The position numbers and the translations under genes are program-made. From Ostrinia nubilalis (lineage: Eukaryota; Arthropoda; Insecta; Lepidoptera; Crambidae): DNA of 64,000 nucleotides. Below are positions 1-9,589 of this stretch, one piece after another; position 1 is the first letter of the stretch, and the number at the start of each line of letters is the position of its first letter. Under the pieces are notes generated by a model. That model made no database searches. It was given only the letters and a program-made list of their open reading frames with translations, and was not told the origin of the DNA. The stretch is taken from the NCBI RefSeq assembly GCF_963855985.1, contig NC_087092.1, positions 5,456,001 to 5,520,000 on the forward strand. Reading direction: 5' to 3'.

Positions 1-1850
1 AATACATGCAATCTGCAGGCAGGACGGCTCACGGCATCACAATGTATGCTAATGTCCAGATAGACTCATGATACATGACTGTGGTCTAATTCAAAATCTG
101 GATTGACCTTTCAAATTAATCTTTTCAGCTCAACTTGACCTTTGGGCGCAGCAGGTTGAGGTAACCTTTAGCTGTTAAGCTCAGATGCGTAGTTTGGTTG
201 TGAAAGCTTTAGTTTGTTTAGCCATTTTTATTTACGAATAGTATGTACCTACTGCGTTTTTGCCAGCCGCTTTGGCAGTAATCTATTAAGTTAATGTCTG
301 CTTCGATTGCGTTGATTTCAATTTGTTATCTAGTGACTAAAGATTTTCTCTCTCTTTGATAAATCTCCTTGATTTCTTGATATTGTATTTTTCTTCTAAC
401 TAATATAACCGAGAGAAAATAACGGTGATTTAGATGACGAAATCATGCGATACCTCCTACCTTTTCCACTTATTTTTGCTGTAAAAGGAAACTACTATCT
501 TAAGACTAAATAACTGATGGTTTTTAGAGCTATTTTACCCTTTTGTGTTCCTCTTTAGATGCCGTAAACGCAACATTATTTGCCAATTTTCCCGCTCATT
601 TACACCGTTCCCTAGAAACGTTGCCGAGGATAAGTCAATCAGTCTAAAGATGAAGACAAACAGCTATTTTCGCGAACCTTCTTTGCAAAGAACTTGTGAG
701 TTTGGGGGTGCAATTCTGAAAATTATCGAAATGAAAAGTTACACAACTTATAGGTATTATGGCACAGATTAAGTGAAAGGTTAAGTCTTATTGTTGTATC
801 GTTTGTGTTGTAACAAATGAGGCTACTATTAATAACGGGCCTAATCAGCCGCCATTGGGTCCTCCTAACATTGATCAGAAACGACAGCTTAACGTGCCCT
901 ATTTGGAAAAAATTGACAAAATGATTTTACGCGATTTGTGTAACTGGGAATGGGAACCTCAGATTGTAGTTTATTCCACTGAACCGCAGGGGCATTAATT
1001 AAGTTTAAAAGGTACAGCAATATAAAATAATGAGTATAAAACATTCTTCTTTTAAAATATAATGTAAGTAAAGCTAAAGCAAGCACGATTCTCTAGAAAT
1101 ATTAGCTGAACTAAAATTACATAGCGGTGAGCGCACCGAGTTTGCTGTTTAAAACTATATCCATTATTTTATAGACCGCACGGGTTTCATTAATACAACA
1201 AACTTTCCCAAATATAACTGTGTTATTAAATGAATTTGCGTAACGAAAATAGCGAACATTTTGATGATTTGTTGCGGTTGTATTTTAGAATACATTTATA
1301 AATCATACCGTATTTTAAGTGTTTTTCCTTAAATTGTTTGCTCGGGTGTTTCACTTTTATTTACAGGCAGAAAACAGCAATTTGGGAAAAATGTGTTAAC
1401 AGAGTAAATAAGGTTGAGTTTCTTAAGTTTATTTCATAATCTGTAAAAATAAAAATTACATTAAATTGGTATTTGCGTCTCATACAGGCAACAAATTTTC
1501 GCGTGCGATATTATTCGAACGATTCGTAATCGCTACACGTTAATCTATGCAGAAGCCATACTCGTGAGGTTTTTTCCACTCTCGGTCCTGATTAACAGAG
1601 TCCCTACAGGCGTGTTGGTTTAGGACTGATTAACAAACGAAATCTCACACGGTTGGAGTAATCGAATTCGGTGGTACCTTCCGCGAACGGGTTTTTGGGG
1701 AGCAGGTGATTTTTGAACTTTGGGAAATTAGGTAATTACTTTAGACACGATGAATGCCCTTTAACATGTAGTTGTATAGTCGAAATAAATTAGGAAAGCT
1801 ATTCAGTTTCACTTAGCAATTAATTTAAATATATGTACAGAATGGATACA
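1..1850. other. AT-rich stretch with no recognisable gene
   Basis: I see no convincing coding region, RNA gene or terminal-repeat element here. The open frames present (for example 545-772 on the plus strand and 889-1086 on the minus strand) are under 80 residues, have no recognisable motif and look like chance frames. The region ends where the fold-back element at 1853 begins. Confidence 0.5.
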
Positions 1851-1852
1851 TA

Positions 1853-3235
1853 GTCCAGTCAATGAATGCTTTAACGACGGTGTAGAGAGAAATCCCTGGA
1901 ACACAATTTCTGACCTCGGGACTTTATTTAGACTAGTTAGGAGGTGAACATAGTAAAAGTCCCCGCCCTTAGCCCTTAAGCCGGCGGGGAGAGGGGGGTT
2001 TTAAGGTACCACTTTTTGGTTTTTCGCTTAATCCTCGGAAACTATGCGTCCTAGTGACATGGCTACTATGAACCAAAAATAGCTTATTCAATTTGCTACA
2101 AGTGAGACAGTCAAGTTTTTCTATATCTTGTATAGTTTTCGCGGCATCTGCTCTAGAAAGTCGGTAATATTGGAAATTTTATTGTTGTCTTACATGTTCC
2201 CATCAGGAGAAAATCTACTAAATCAACATTAAGCAAATATTATAGACATGCGGGAGCATGTTAAGCCTAGTTCCAGGGAGGGGACTGCATCGTGCGTATA
2301 TTAAGACGAACTGATTGGAGCCACTTTTGACTCCTCATCACTCAAAAAGCACTGTGCATTAACACTTCAAATTAGGCTCATGTGTTGAGACTTGCAAGAT
2401 AAACATCAGCTTCAAATTTCATAAATATACCTCAAACGGTTATTTAGGTATTGACGTTCAAAAATCGACATTTAGGACACTAAAATCTATCTATCACCTG
2501 TGAAATGTTAAAATTTACTGGTTTTTTATTTGTTCCTTTGTATTTACACAACTACCTATCTGGATGCCAAATTTGAACCTTCAAGGTCATCTGGAAGTGG
2601 TTAGAATTTGGTCTTATAGGTCAGCCATGTAGATTTTTAGACGTTAATACCTAAAGAACCGTTTGAGGTATATTTATGAAATTTGAAGCTGATGTTTATC
2701 TTGCAAGTCTCAATACATGAGCCAAATTTGAAGTGTTAATGCACAGTACTTTTAGAGTGATGAGGAGTCAAAAGTGGCTCCAATTGGTTCGTCTAAATAT
2801 ACGCACGGTGCAGTCCCCTCCCTGGAACTAGGCTTAACATGCTCCCGCATGTCTAGAATATTAGCTCAATGTTGATTTAGTCGATTTTCTCCTGATGGAA
2901 ACATGTAAGACAAAAATCAAATTTCCAATATTACAGACCTTCTAGAGCAGATGCCGCGAAAACTACACAAGATATAGAAAAACTTGACTATCTCACCTGT
3001 AGCAAATTAAATAAGCTTTTTTTGGTTCATAGTAGTCATGTCACTAGGACGCATAGTTTCCGAGGATTAAGCGAAAAACCGAAAAGTGGCATCTTTAAAC
3101 CCCCCTCTCCCCGTCGGCTAAAGGGCTAAGGGCGGGGACTTTTGCTAGGTTCACCTCCTAACTAGTCTAAATAAAGTCCCGAAGTCAAAAATTGTGTTCC
3201 AAGGATTTCCATCTATAATGCTTTATTGACTGGAC
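1853..3235. mobile_element. Fold-back element with ~600-bp inverted arms
   Basis: Two arms of roughly 600 bp face each other across a central spacer of about 100 bp (near 2490-2620). The ends match as GTCCAGTCAAT (from 1853) and ATTGACTGGAC (to 3235), and each is flanked by TA (1851-1852 and 3236-3237). Matches run along the whole arm: for example AGTCCCCGCCCTTAGCCC on the left pairs with GGGCTAAGGGCGGGGACT on the right, and both arms carry CATGCTCCCGCATGTCTA or its complement. There is no open frame of note inside, so it is non-autonomous. A TA duplication fits Tc1/mariner-type mobilisation, but the transposase source is inferred. The arms differ at scattered positions and by small indels, so it is not a very recent insertion or an assembly artefact. 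Confidence 0.85.
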
Positions 3236-3786
3236 TAACAGTAACACCTAAGATACGGAGATTAGTTTGATTTTCCGTCTAGTGTAGTTAGTGTTAAATA
3301 GTTCCTGACACCCAAAGTGGCCAAAAAGAACATCACAACCTTAGGGGCCGTCCATATATTACGTCATTCTAAATTAGGGGGGGGGGGGTTGGTCTGCGGA
3401 TGACGGTAAATGATAGATAGGGGGGGGGGGGGGGTGTTTCGGAATTGACGTCATTCTTATTTATTTATTTATAGTTTATTGTTCACGTACAAAAAGATTA
3501 AGAAATTTCTTCCAGCACACCTAGTAAGTGAGACTGCAAATGTGAGAGGCGGCTAAGGCGCGTACAATACTAAAATAACTCATAATAAACATACATAATG
3601 CAACATAGATGTACACAAATACAGTAATAACTACAGATAAAATACTCTAACAATAATCTATATCTATACTTATAATATAATAAATCTGTAGAGAGGTCAA
3701 TTCTGTACATGAAATATATTTTCAAAATAACTATCAGGGGGTGACTAGTGATCGATAATGATGCCAAAAATGCAATCAGTAAAATT

Positions 3787-3789
<3 letters not shown>

Positions 3790-3822
<33 letters not shown>
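3790..3822. repeat. (TGTC)n microsatellite
   Basis: About eight perfect tetranucleotide repeats directly precede a block (ACTACTCGACGGATTTTAAC) of the kind that follows such repeats in Helitron-like lepidopteran repeats, so the microsatellite is probably internal to one of those. Confidence 0.85.
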
Positions 3823-3823
<1 letters not shown>

Positions 3824-3904
3824 ATGTTCCTTATAGAAACAAAAACTACTCGACGGATTTTAACGAAATTTGGTACAATTATTCTTCGTACTCCTGGGCA
3901 GGAT

Positions 3905-4375
3905 ACTTAGGAATTCACACGGGAACGGGAATTAGCGGGAAAAATAAAATACTAAACCACTTAAGTTTGACGCTTGAAATTTGGCATGCAGGTATCTTAG
4001 TAAACTTAAAGCTTAGTTAACAACAGGATATTGCAAAATTCCCACGGGAACGCGAATTAGCGGGAAAAATCATTTGTATGAAAAAATCTAAACTGCTTAA
4101 GTTAGAGGCTTAAAATTTGGCATGCAGGTATCTTAGTAAACTTAAAGCTTAGTTACAACAGGATATTTCAAAATTCCCACGGGAACGGGAGTTAGCGGGA
4201 AAAAAACATTCGTATGCAAAAATCTAAACCGCTGAAGTTAGACGCTTGAAATTTGGCATGCAGGTATCTTAGTAAACTTAAAACTTAGTTACAATAGGAT
4301 ATTGCAAAATTCCCACGGAAACGGGAGTTAGCGGGAAAAAACATTTGTATGAAAAAATCTAAACCGCGTGATAGA
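3905..4375 (+). repeat. ~136-bp tandem repeat, four copies
   Basis: The block CACGGGAACGGG...TTAGCGGGAAAAA recurs with the GGGAACG or GGAAACG core at 3921, 4046, 4181 and about 4317, so the spacings are 125, 135 and 136 bp. Each unit also carries AATTTGGCATGCAGGTATCT followed by TTAGTAAACTTAAA. Similarity between units is high. The array lies inside the TTA-flanked element and may have amplified there. Confidence 0.85.
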
Positions 4376-4404
4376 TGAAAGGGGATGAAACTGGATCCAC
4401 GCGT

Positions 4405-4475
4405 ACGAAGTTGCGGGCGGCCGCTAGTATTACATATAATACTAGCTGCCGGCCCCGGCTTCGCCCGTGGTACTT
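4405..4475. mobile_element. Two Helitron-like 3' ends facing each other
   Basis: On the plus strand GCGGGCGGCCGCTAG (CTAG at 4424-4427) is followed by T. Fourteen bases on, an A precedes CTAGCTGCCGGCCCCGGCTT (4442 onward), which read on the minus strand is another GC-rich hairpin followed by CTAG and T. Both resemble the 3' terminus of the complete Helitron at 41016-41205. The arrangement suggests two Helitron insertions end to end, or a palindromic rearrangement of one end. Confidence 0.55.
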
Positions 4476-5197
4476 ACATGTATTATACATATAAACCTTC
4501 CTTAAGAATCACTCTATCTATTAAAAAAATAAAATAAAAGGTGATTCTATAACCAAGTGTTTTAATTTTGTCAAACTGGTAATGACGTCAATTTTGGCAG
4601 AAGGGGGGGGGGGGGGGTCATTAAAAAATGACGATAGGATGATTGTAGGGGGGGGGGTCTAAAATCTGAAAAAATCGATGACGTAATTTATGGACGGCCC
4701 CTTATTCCAATTGTAACAAAGATGTGTTGCGAGCTTTTTGGCTACTTTGGGTGTCACAAACTATTTGTAAGTAAATTAGTGACTTGCCTAAGAACTAATT
4801 GGTGAAAAAAACATAGTTAAAAAACATTCTTCGAACAGTGCAGTGTTGTTTACCAAAATAAACTATAAACAAGCTTATTTCAAACATAAAATGACTAACT
4901 ATTTTGTGTGAAGGTGTAATTATAAAACTTGTAAAAAGCACTACCCGAACCCAGTAAACAATCAACTGCTACAATACATCGCATACGGTGCTTATTTACA
5001 TCAGTCTTCATCAAGACGGATTGGCGCGTTGGAAACTTAAGCAGACTGGCCGAGTTGAACAAATCGGAGAGCACCAAGTTCCGATCCCACTGACATCAAT
5101 AAAATTTGTTTTTCCTTTTTACTTTTTGTTTGTTTTATTTTTATTATTTTTTATTTTTGTTTTTTTTTGTTTGCTTTATTTTCTCATTTATTGAAAA

Positions 5198-6454
5198 ATG
5201 GAGAATATAACAATTCGCAACAAAATGCCCAGATCGAGATCGGACTTCGATTTATCTCGAGTAACACAGGATCTTTTAAACTCGACGATTATGGACACGA
5301 CAATGTTAAGCATACAGAACGAATCTCAACTTATTGACACTTCAAACACTTCAAACAGTGACGAATACATGAAAGAAATAGCTACATTGAGGTACACATT
5401 GGAGAGAGCGCATGATGAAATTGATAACCTAAACTTAGAAAATAGCGAATTAAAAAAGACTATTACAAAACAGGAACAACAAATAATATTACTCAAAACT
5501 ATCAGCAGCGACTTTAAACGTAAAAATTTGACAATGACTCCAGTACGACATAAAATTATGCATATAAATAAAAACATATCAAGGACATCACCTATACATA
5601 TGGACAAGTCTGTTATATATAATAGTACATCGACAAATATACCCGTTAGCCATAACATATCATCGCATACAGCTGAGAACTCCCACTTATCTTCCAATGA
5701 TAAGAATAACTCATCGTTTAGAAACGCTAACAGTAATGCGGATGAAGACATTATTGCAAAATCTCAGATCTTCATTCTCGGCGACGAGCAAATCAAGGGC
5801 CTTTCAAGAAAACTTCATAGCAGTCGCAATCATGTAGTAAACGATCCTTACACAATCACTACCATGATGAAGACAGGAGCAACGTCGACCCAGGTTCTGA
5901 ATTCATGTGACAGCATTCAAGAAACTCTTAGAAAAGACGATGTTGTGATCTTAGCAATAGGTTCAAACGATAAAAATCCCTACATCCTTCTCTCGGAATT
6001 AGGGGCAGCGTTGTATAAACTAAGAAACTTTAATGTGTTTATAGTAAATGTATTAAATAGTACACATCTTAACATAGGCTTATTGAACTATAATATTAAA
6101 TTATTAGTAAGGAATTATGAAAAATGTAAATTTATAGATACTAAAAATAATAAGATGTATTTACAGGAATTATGCTTCAAATTAAATATTGAAATAGACT
6201 ATTTACATTATAAACATGAGTATCTCGCACCGCAGAAAGTAAAAAATCGACTATACCAAAATAACATTACACACACAAAATTAAATATTCCTAATGATAT
6301 GACTATGAGAGATAATATTAATAAGACACAAACATTGATAACAAATTATTTTCCTAAAATAGTGAAAAAGAATAACCAAAATAATGACATTGAGTTTTTT
6401 CGTTCCGGTGACAAAACTAACACTATTTCACCAAAATATAGCCAGCATCCTTAG
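5198..6454 (+). CDS. LINE ORF1 protein: coiled coil plus SGNH-like domain
   Basis: This is the first ORF of the CR1-like LINE, 418 residues. The ATG sits in GAAAAATGG and follows a T-rich leader. Residues about 56-106 are a heptad-rich, charged coiled coil (LRYTLERAHDEIDNLNLENS), the likely trimer or multimer segment. A Ser/Asn-rich linker follows. Residues about 189-340 resemble the SGNH/esterase domain found in ORF1 of CR1-group LINEs: FILGDEQIKGL (GDE at 195-197) sits where the family has GDS, AIGSNDKN (255-262) where it has GxND, and D334-x-x-H337 is a candidate C-terminal pair. The nucleophile serine of the GDS block is replaced by glutamate, so esterase activity is doubtful. There is no CCHC knuckle. 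Known ORF1 proteins bind element RNA and act as chaperones in the RNP; that role is inferred here. It overlaps ORF2 by 71 nt. Confidence 0.85.
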   Translation: MENITIRNKMPRSRSDFDLSRVTQDLLNSTIMDTTMLSIQNESQLIDTSNTSNSDEYMKEIATLRYTLERAHDEIDNLNLENSELKKTITKQEQQIILLKTISSDFKRKNLTMTPVRHKIMHINKNISRTSPIHMDKSVIYNSTSTNIPVSHNISSHTAENSHLSSNDKNNSSFRNANSNADEDIIAKSQIFILGDEQIKGLSRKLHSSRNHVVNDPYTITTMMKTGATSTQVLNSCDSIQETLRKDDVVILAIGSNDKNPYILLSELGAALYKLRNFNVFIVNVLNSTHLNIGLLNYNIKLLVRNYEKCKFIDTKNNKMYLQELCFKLNIEIDYLHYKHEYLAPQKVKNRLYQNNITHTKLNIPNDMTMRDNINKTQTLITNYFPKIVKKNNQNNDIEFFRSGDKTNTISPKYSQHP

Positions 6455-9284
6455 CAAACAAGACCTATTTATGGTAACATTGGATGAACTAAACAATGAA
6501 CTGAATGGTGTTGATTTTATTTGCCTTTCAGAGACATTTATCAAAAAAGGCTCTGAGAAAAATCTCAACATTAGTAACTTTAAAATGGTCGCTTCTTTTT
6601 GCAGAGGGGAACGACGTGGTGGCACTTGTATTTTAGTAAAAAATAATTTAGAGTACAAGACCTTAGACATAACTCAGGCATTACCATACACATTTGAATG
6701 TTGTGCAGTAGAGATTATACAATATAATCTTATAATTGTCTGCATATACAGAACTCCAAATTCTAAATTAGATATCTTTTTCCAACAGCTTCAGGCTCTT
6801 CTTAGCATGTTATCAAAAAAACGCAATAAGAAAATAATACTTTGCGGAGATTGGAATGTAGATATGTTGCAAAATAATAAACACAGCAAAGATTTAAAAA
6901 GTCTGTTGAGTAATTATAATATAAATAATCATATTAATTCTCCTACCCGTAAAAACGCTTGCTTAGACCTGATCACAAGTAATTTAAATGTTAACGTGAC
7001 CTCAAAAATACATTGTTTATGTTTGTCGGATCATGAAACGGGGCAAAGTATAACCTTTGAACTTGACACAGACCCTAAATATAAAAAAAAGATAAAGTTT
7101 TGGTTTGAATATAGGCGTGATATGTGCAAGGAGAACGTAAAAAAATTTATCGACTGTATATCTGCACTATCATTTATGGAAGTTATTCAGGAAAGTGATA
7201 TTAACAAAGCATTTAAGTACTTCCATGATATCATCATCCTATTTTTTAATCTATGCTTTCCAATCATAAAAGTAAAGGTAAAAAATAAACCTTTGAAAAA
7301 TAATTGGCTTACTAAAGGTTTGAAGCGTTGCTGTATTCATAAAAGACAGCTATACCTCAAATATCGATTATCCAAAGGAAATAAAAATATAACAAAAAAA
7401 AGATACTTAAACTACACTAGAATACTAAAAAAATGTATACATCAAGCACAAAAAAATACAAATACACATTATATTGCTAATTCAAAAAACGTTTGCAAAA
7501 CATCATGGGATGTCCTAAAAAAATACACACAAAATACAGACTTTAGAAAAGACATTCAAAATATAAAACTTGACAATAATAAATTAATTGACAATCCTAA
7601 AGATATATGTGACGAATTTAATAAATATTATATAGAATTGACGAAAAATAATAAAAATGACAGGGAAACGCAACTCAAACAAGCATTAAACAATATACCA
7701 TTTCACCCTAATACCATATTTTTAACTCCTGTTAATGAAAATGATATATTTAAGATAATAAAAGGTCTAAGAAACACTAATTCTGCAGGTTACGACAACA
7801 TCAACACAGAAATCATAAAAAAATGTGCTGAATTTGTATCGATCCCCTTAGCCTATTTAGTAAATCTTTCTCTCGAACAGGGTCGGTTTCCGGTAGAACT
7901 AAAACGATCCATTGTGAAACCCCTTTACAAGAATGGTGCTGATGATGAGCTAGGTAATTACCGACCCATTACCTTGATACCTATATTGTCTAAAATATTT
8001 GAAAAGGTTATGCATAATAAGATAACAACATTCATTTCATCTGAAAAGCTATTAAAGGATGAACAGTTTGGGTTCCGTAAGAATAGCTCAACGACGCTTG
8101 CTTGTTTTCATTTGATAAGGGAAGTAACACAAAATCTAAATGACGCAATGCACACATTAGCCATATTTTTAGACATGAGCAAAGCTTTTGATTTTGTCTC
8201 TCATAAGCTGCTACTTAACAAACTGGATAGATATGGTATAAGGGGAAACGCTCTATCCTGGATAGAAAGCTATCTAACGGACCGTCAACAGTGCGTAGAA
8301 ATCACAAGAATATCTGAGAATGTTAAGAAAACATACTCATCTTCATACTGCTATAATAGATGCGGTGTTCCCCAGGGTAGCGTATTAGGACCGTTGTTAT
8401 TTCTTTTGTACATTAATGACTTGCCAAATGTCACTAACCAACGATGTTTACTTTTTGCCGACGATACCACTCTTACCGTTAAATGTAAAAATAAAGAAGA
8501 GTTAGATCGTATTGCAAGTACTGAATTATGTAAAATAATAAAATGGCTTGAATGTAATAATTTGAATCTTAATGTTAATAAAACCAAATATATTAAATTT
8601 GAAGCAAAATTCAACAATGACATAAAACTACTTGACATATATTGTGACAATCGTAAAATAGAACATATAAATTCGACAAAGTTTTTAGGATTAAAAATAG
8701 ATCAATTTTGTAATTGGAAAGACCATATTGACTATATAGTTAGCAAAATTGACAGATTTGTTTACGCCCTCCGCAGAGTTAGACAAGTAGCATCTAAAGA
8801 TGCAGCAGTCATGGCTTATCATGGATATGTGGGATCTGTGCTACGATATGGTCTCATATTATGGGGAAACTCTGTGGATATGCCAAGAGCTTTTAAAGTG
8901 CAAAAGAAATGTATTCGATCAATCTGTGGGGTACATTATTTGGATAGTTGTAAACCTCTATTCAAGGCTCTAAACATTTTGCCACTTCCCTGCCTATATA
9001 TATTGGAAATTTCGATTTTTGTTAAAAGATACATTCATCTCTTCGATAAAAACAAAGACTTTGATAGGTACAGAGGCAGGAAAACTGAAAATTTGAGAAT
9101 TCCTCCACAAAGATTGACCCTCTACTCAAGGAATGTGTATTGTATGGCAATAAAAATATTTAATAAATTACCCGAAGATATTAAAACATTGACATTTACT
9201 AAATTTAGAAATAATTTATTAGAATTCTTAAAACAAAAGATGTATTACACAGTCAATGAATTCCTGACAGAAAAATCTTTTTGA
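6384..9284 (+). CDS. LINE ORF2 protein: AP endonuclease and reverse transcriptase
   Basis: This 966-residue protein carries out target-primed reverse transcription. The N-terminal APE-type endonuclease shows FHQNIASI, LSETF (E50), CGDWNVD (D156, N158) and SDHE (S215-D216-H217), the usual metal-binding and catalytic set. The reverse transcriptase covers about residues 420-730: NYRPITLIPILSKIFEKV, LDMSKAFD (D597), GVPQGSVLGPLLF (from 661) and FADD (691-694), which supplies the catalytic aspartate pair. A C-terminal region of about 230 residues follows, with no RNase H that I can see. The frame is +1 relative to ORF1 and the first ATG lies 71 nt inside ORF1, so translation probably depends on reinitiation or frameshifting; which one cannot be told from sequence. 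The reading frame is uninterrupted. Assignment as LINE ORF2 is very secure; the exact clade is less so. Confidence 0.93.
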   Translation: MTLSFFVPVTKLTLFHQNIASILSKQDLFMVTLDELNNELNGVDFICLSETFIKKGSEKNLNISNFKMVASFCRGERRGGTCILVKNNLEYKTLDITQALPYTFECCAVEIIQYNLIIVCIYRTPNSKLDIFFQQLQALLSMLSKKRNKKIILCGDWNVDMLQNNKHSKDLKSLLSNYNINNHINSPTRKNACLDLITSNLNVNVTSKIHCLCLSDHETGQSITFELDTDPKYKKKIKFWFEYRRDMCKENVKKFIDCISALSFMEVIQESDINKAFKYFHDIIILFFNLCFPIIKVKVKNKPLKNNWLTKGLKRCCIHKRQLYLKYRLSKGNKNITKKRYLNYTRILKKCIHQAQKNTNTHYIANSKNVCKTSWDVLKKYTQNTDFRKDIQNIKLDNNKLIDNPKDICDEFNKYYIELTKNNKNDRETQLKQALNNIPFHPNTIFLTPVNENDIFKIIKGLRNTNSAGYDNINTEIIKKCAEFVSIPLAYLVNLSLEQGRFPVELKRSIVKPLYKNGADDELGNYRPITLIPILSKIFEKVMHNKITTFISSEKLLKDEQFGFRKNSSTTLACFHLIREVTQNLNDAMHTLAIFLDMSKAFDFVSHKLLLNKLDRYGIRGNALSWIESYLTDRQQCVEITRISENVKKTYSSSYCYNRCGVPQGSVLGPLLFLLYINDLPNVTNQRCLLFADDTTLTVKCKNKEELDRIASTELCKIIKWLECNNLNLNVNKTKYIKFEAKFNNDIKLLDIYCDNRKIEHINSTKFLGLKIDQFCNWKDHIDYIVSKIDRFVYALRRVRQVASKDAAVMAYHGYVGSVLRYGLILWGNSVDMPRAFKVQKKCIRSICGVHYLDSCKPLFKALNILPLPCLYILEISIFVKRYIHLFDKNKDFDRYRGRKTENLRIPPQRLTLYSRNVYCMAIKIFNKLPEDIKTLTFTKFRNNLLEFLKQKMYYTVNEFLTEKSF

Positions 9285-9581
9285 CATTTTGTACTTGACA
9301 TCTAAAAATTTCTTAAAATATGACATTGTGTATCATTGACATTGTATGAATCTAATGTAATAATATGTTTGTGCTATTTCAATAATTCATAATCATTTTC
9401 TGACATTTGCATGACATTCAATTAATAATGATACTACTTTTTAATATTAAAAACATAACCGTATTTTTTGTAATATTTGCACATCGTATGTACGATAGAA
9501 TATGTTGGAAACTTCTCTTTTTAAAACCATTTGTAACCGTATTCTGGCAAATAAATGATTTATTATTATTATTATTTATTA
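9285..9581 (+). other. 3' UTR and ATT-repeat tail of the CR1-like LINE
   Basis: The AT-rich 3' UTR contains several TGACATT repeats (9286-9420) and AATAAA near 9550. It ends in TTATTATTATTATTATTTATT, a microsatellite-like tail in place of poly(A), as in the CR1 group. Confidence 0.7.
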
Positions 9582-9589
9582 TTTGACGT

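Larger units (their letters stand above)
3344..4702. mobile_element. TIR element with GGGGCCGTCC ends and TTA duplication
   Basis: The left end GGGGCCGTCCATATATTACG mirrors the right end CGTAATTTATGGACGGCCCC. TTA lies on both sides (3341-3343 and 4703-4705). Both subterminal zones carry long G runs and TGACGTCA-like blocks. The interior is mosaic: a likely LINE tail near 3455-3480 (TTTA repeats), a TGTC microsatellite, four ~136-bp tandem units, and two facing Helitron-like ends. A second member of the family sits at 54155-55604. No transposase is encoded. A three-base TTA duplication points to PIF/Harbinger-like mobilisation, which is an inference. Confidence 0.8.
3297..4771. mobile_element. 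Remnant of a CAGTCAGC-family TIR element split by a second insertion
   Basis: Outside the element at 3344-4702 lies an older inverted pair: TGACACCCAAAGTGGCCAAA on the left (about 3305-3325) and the related TTTGGCTACTTTGGGTGTCA on the right (about 4736-4755). The same subterminal sequence occurs in the better preserved copies at 41288-42212 and 53442-53550, whose ends are CAGTCAGC flanked by TA. Here the outermost CAGTCAGC ends are no longer clear. I read this as an older MITE opened up by the younger insertion. Confidence 0.6.
4990..9581 (+). mobile_element. CR1-like non-LTR retrotransposon, apparently intact
   Basis: A 5' leader, two overlapping ORFs (5198-6454 and 6384-9284), a ~300-bp 3' UTR and a 3' microsatellite of ATT repeats form a complete LINE architecture. 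The ORF1 layout (coiled coil then SGNH/esterase-like domain) and a non-poly(A) 3' tail are typical of the CR1/L2/Kiri group, so I place it there by motif, not by phylogeny. No stop codon or frameshift interrupts either ORF and all catalytic motifs I looked for in ORF2 are present. The exact 5' end is not defined (about 4890-5000) and I found no clear target duplication. Confidence 0.85.
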
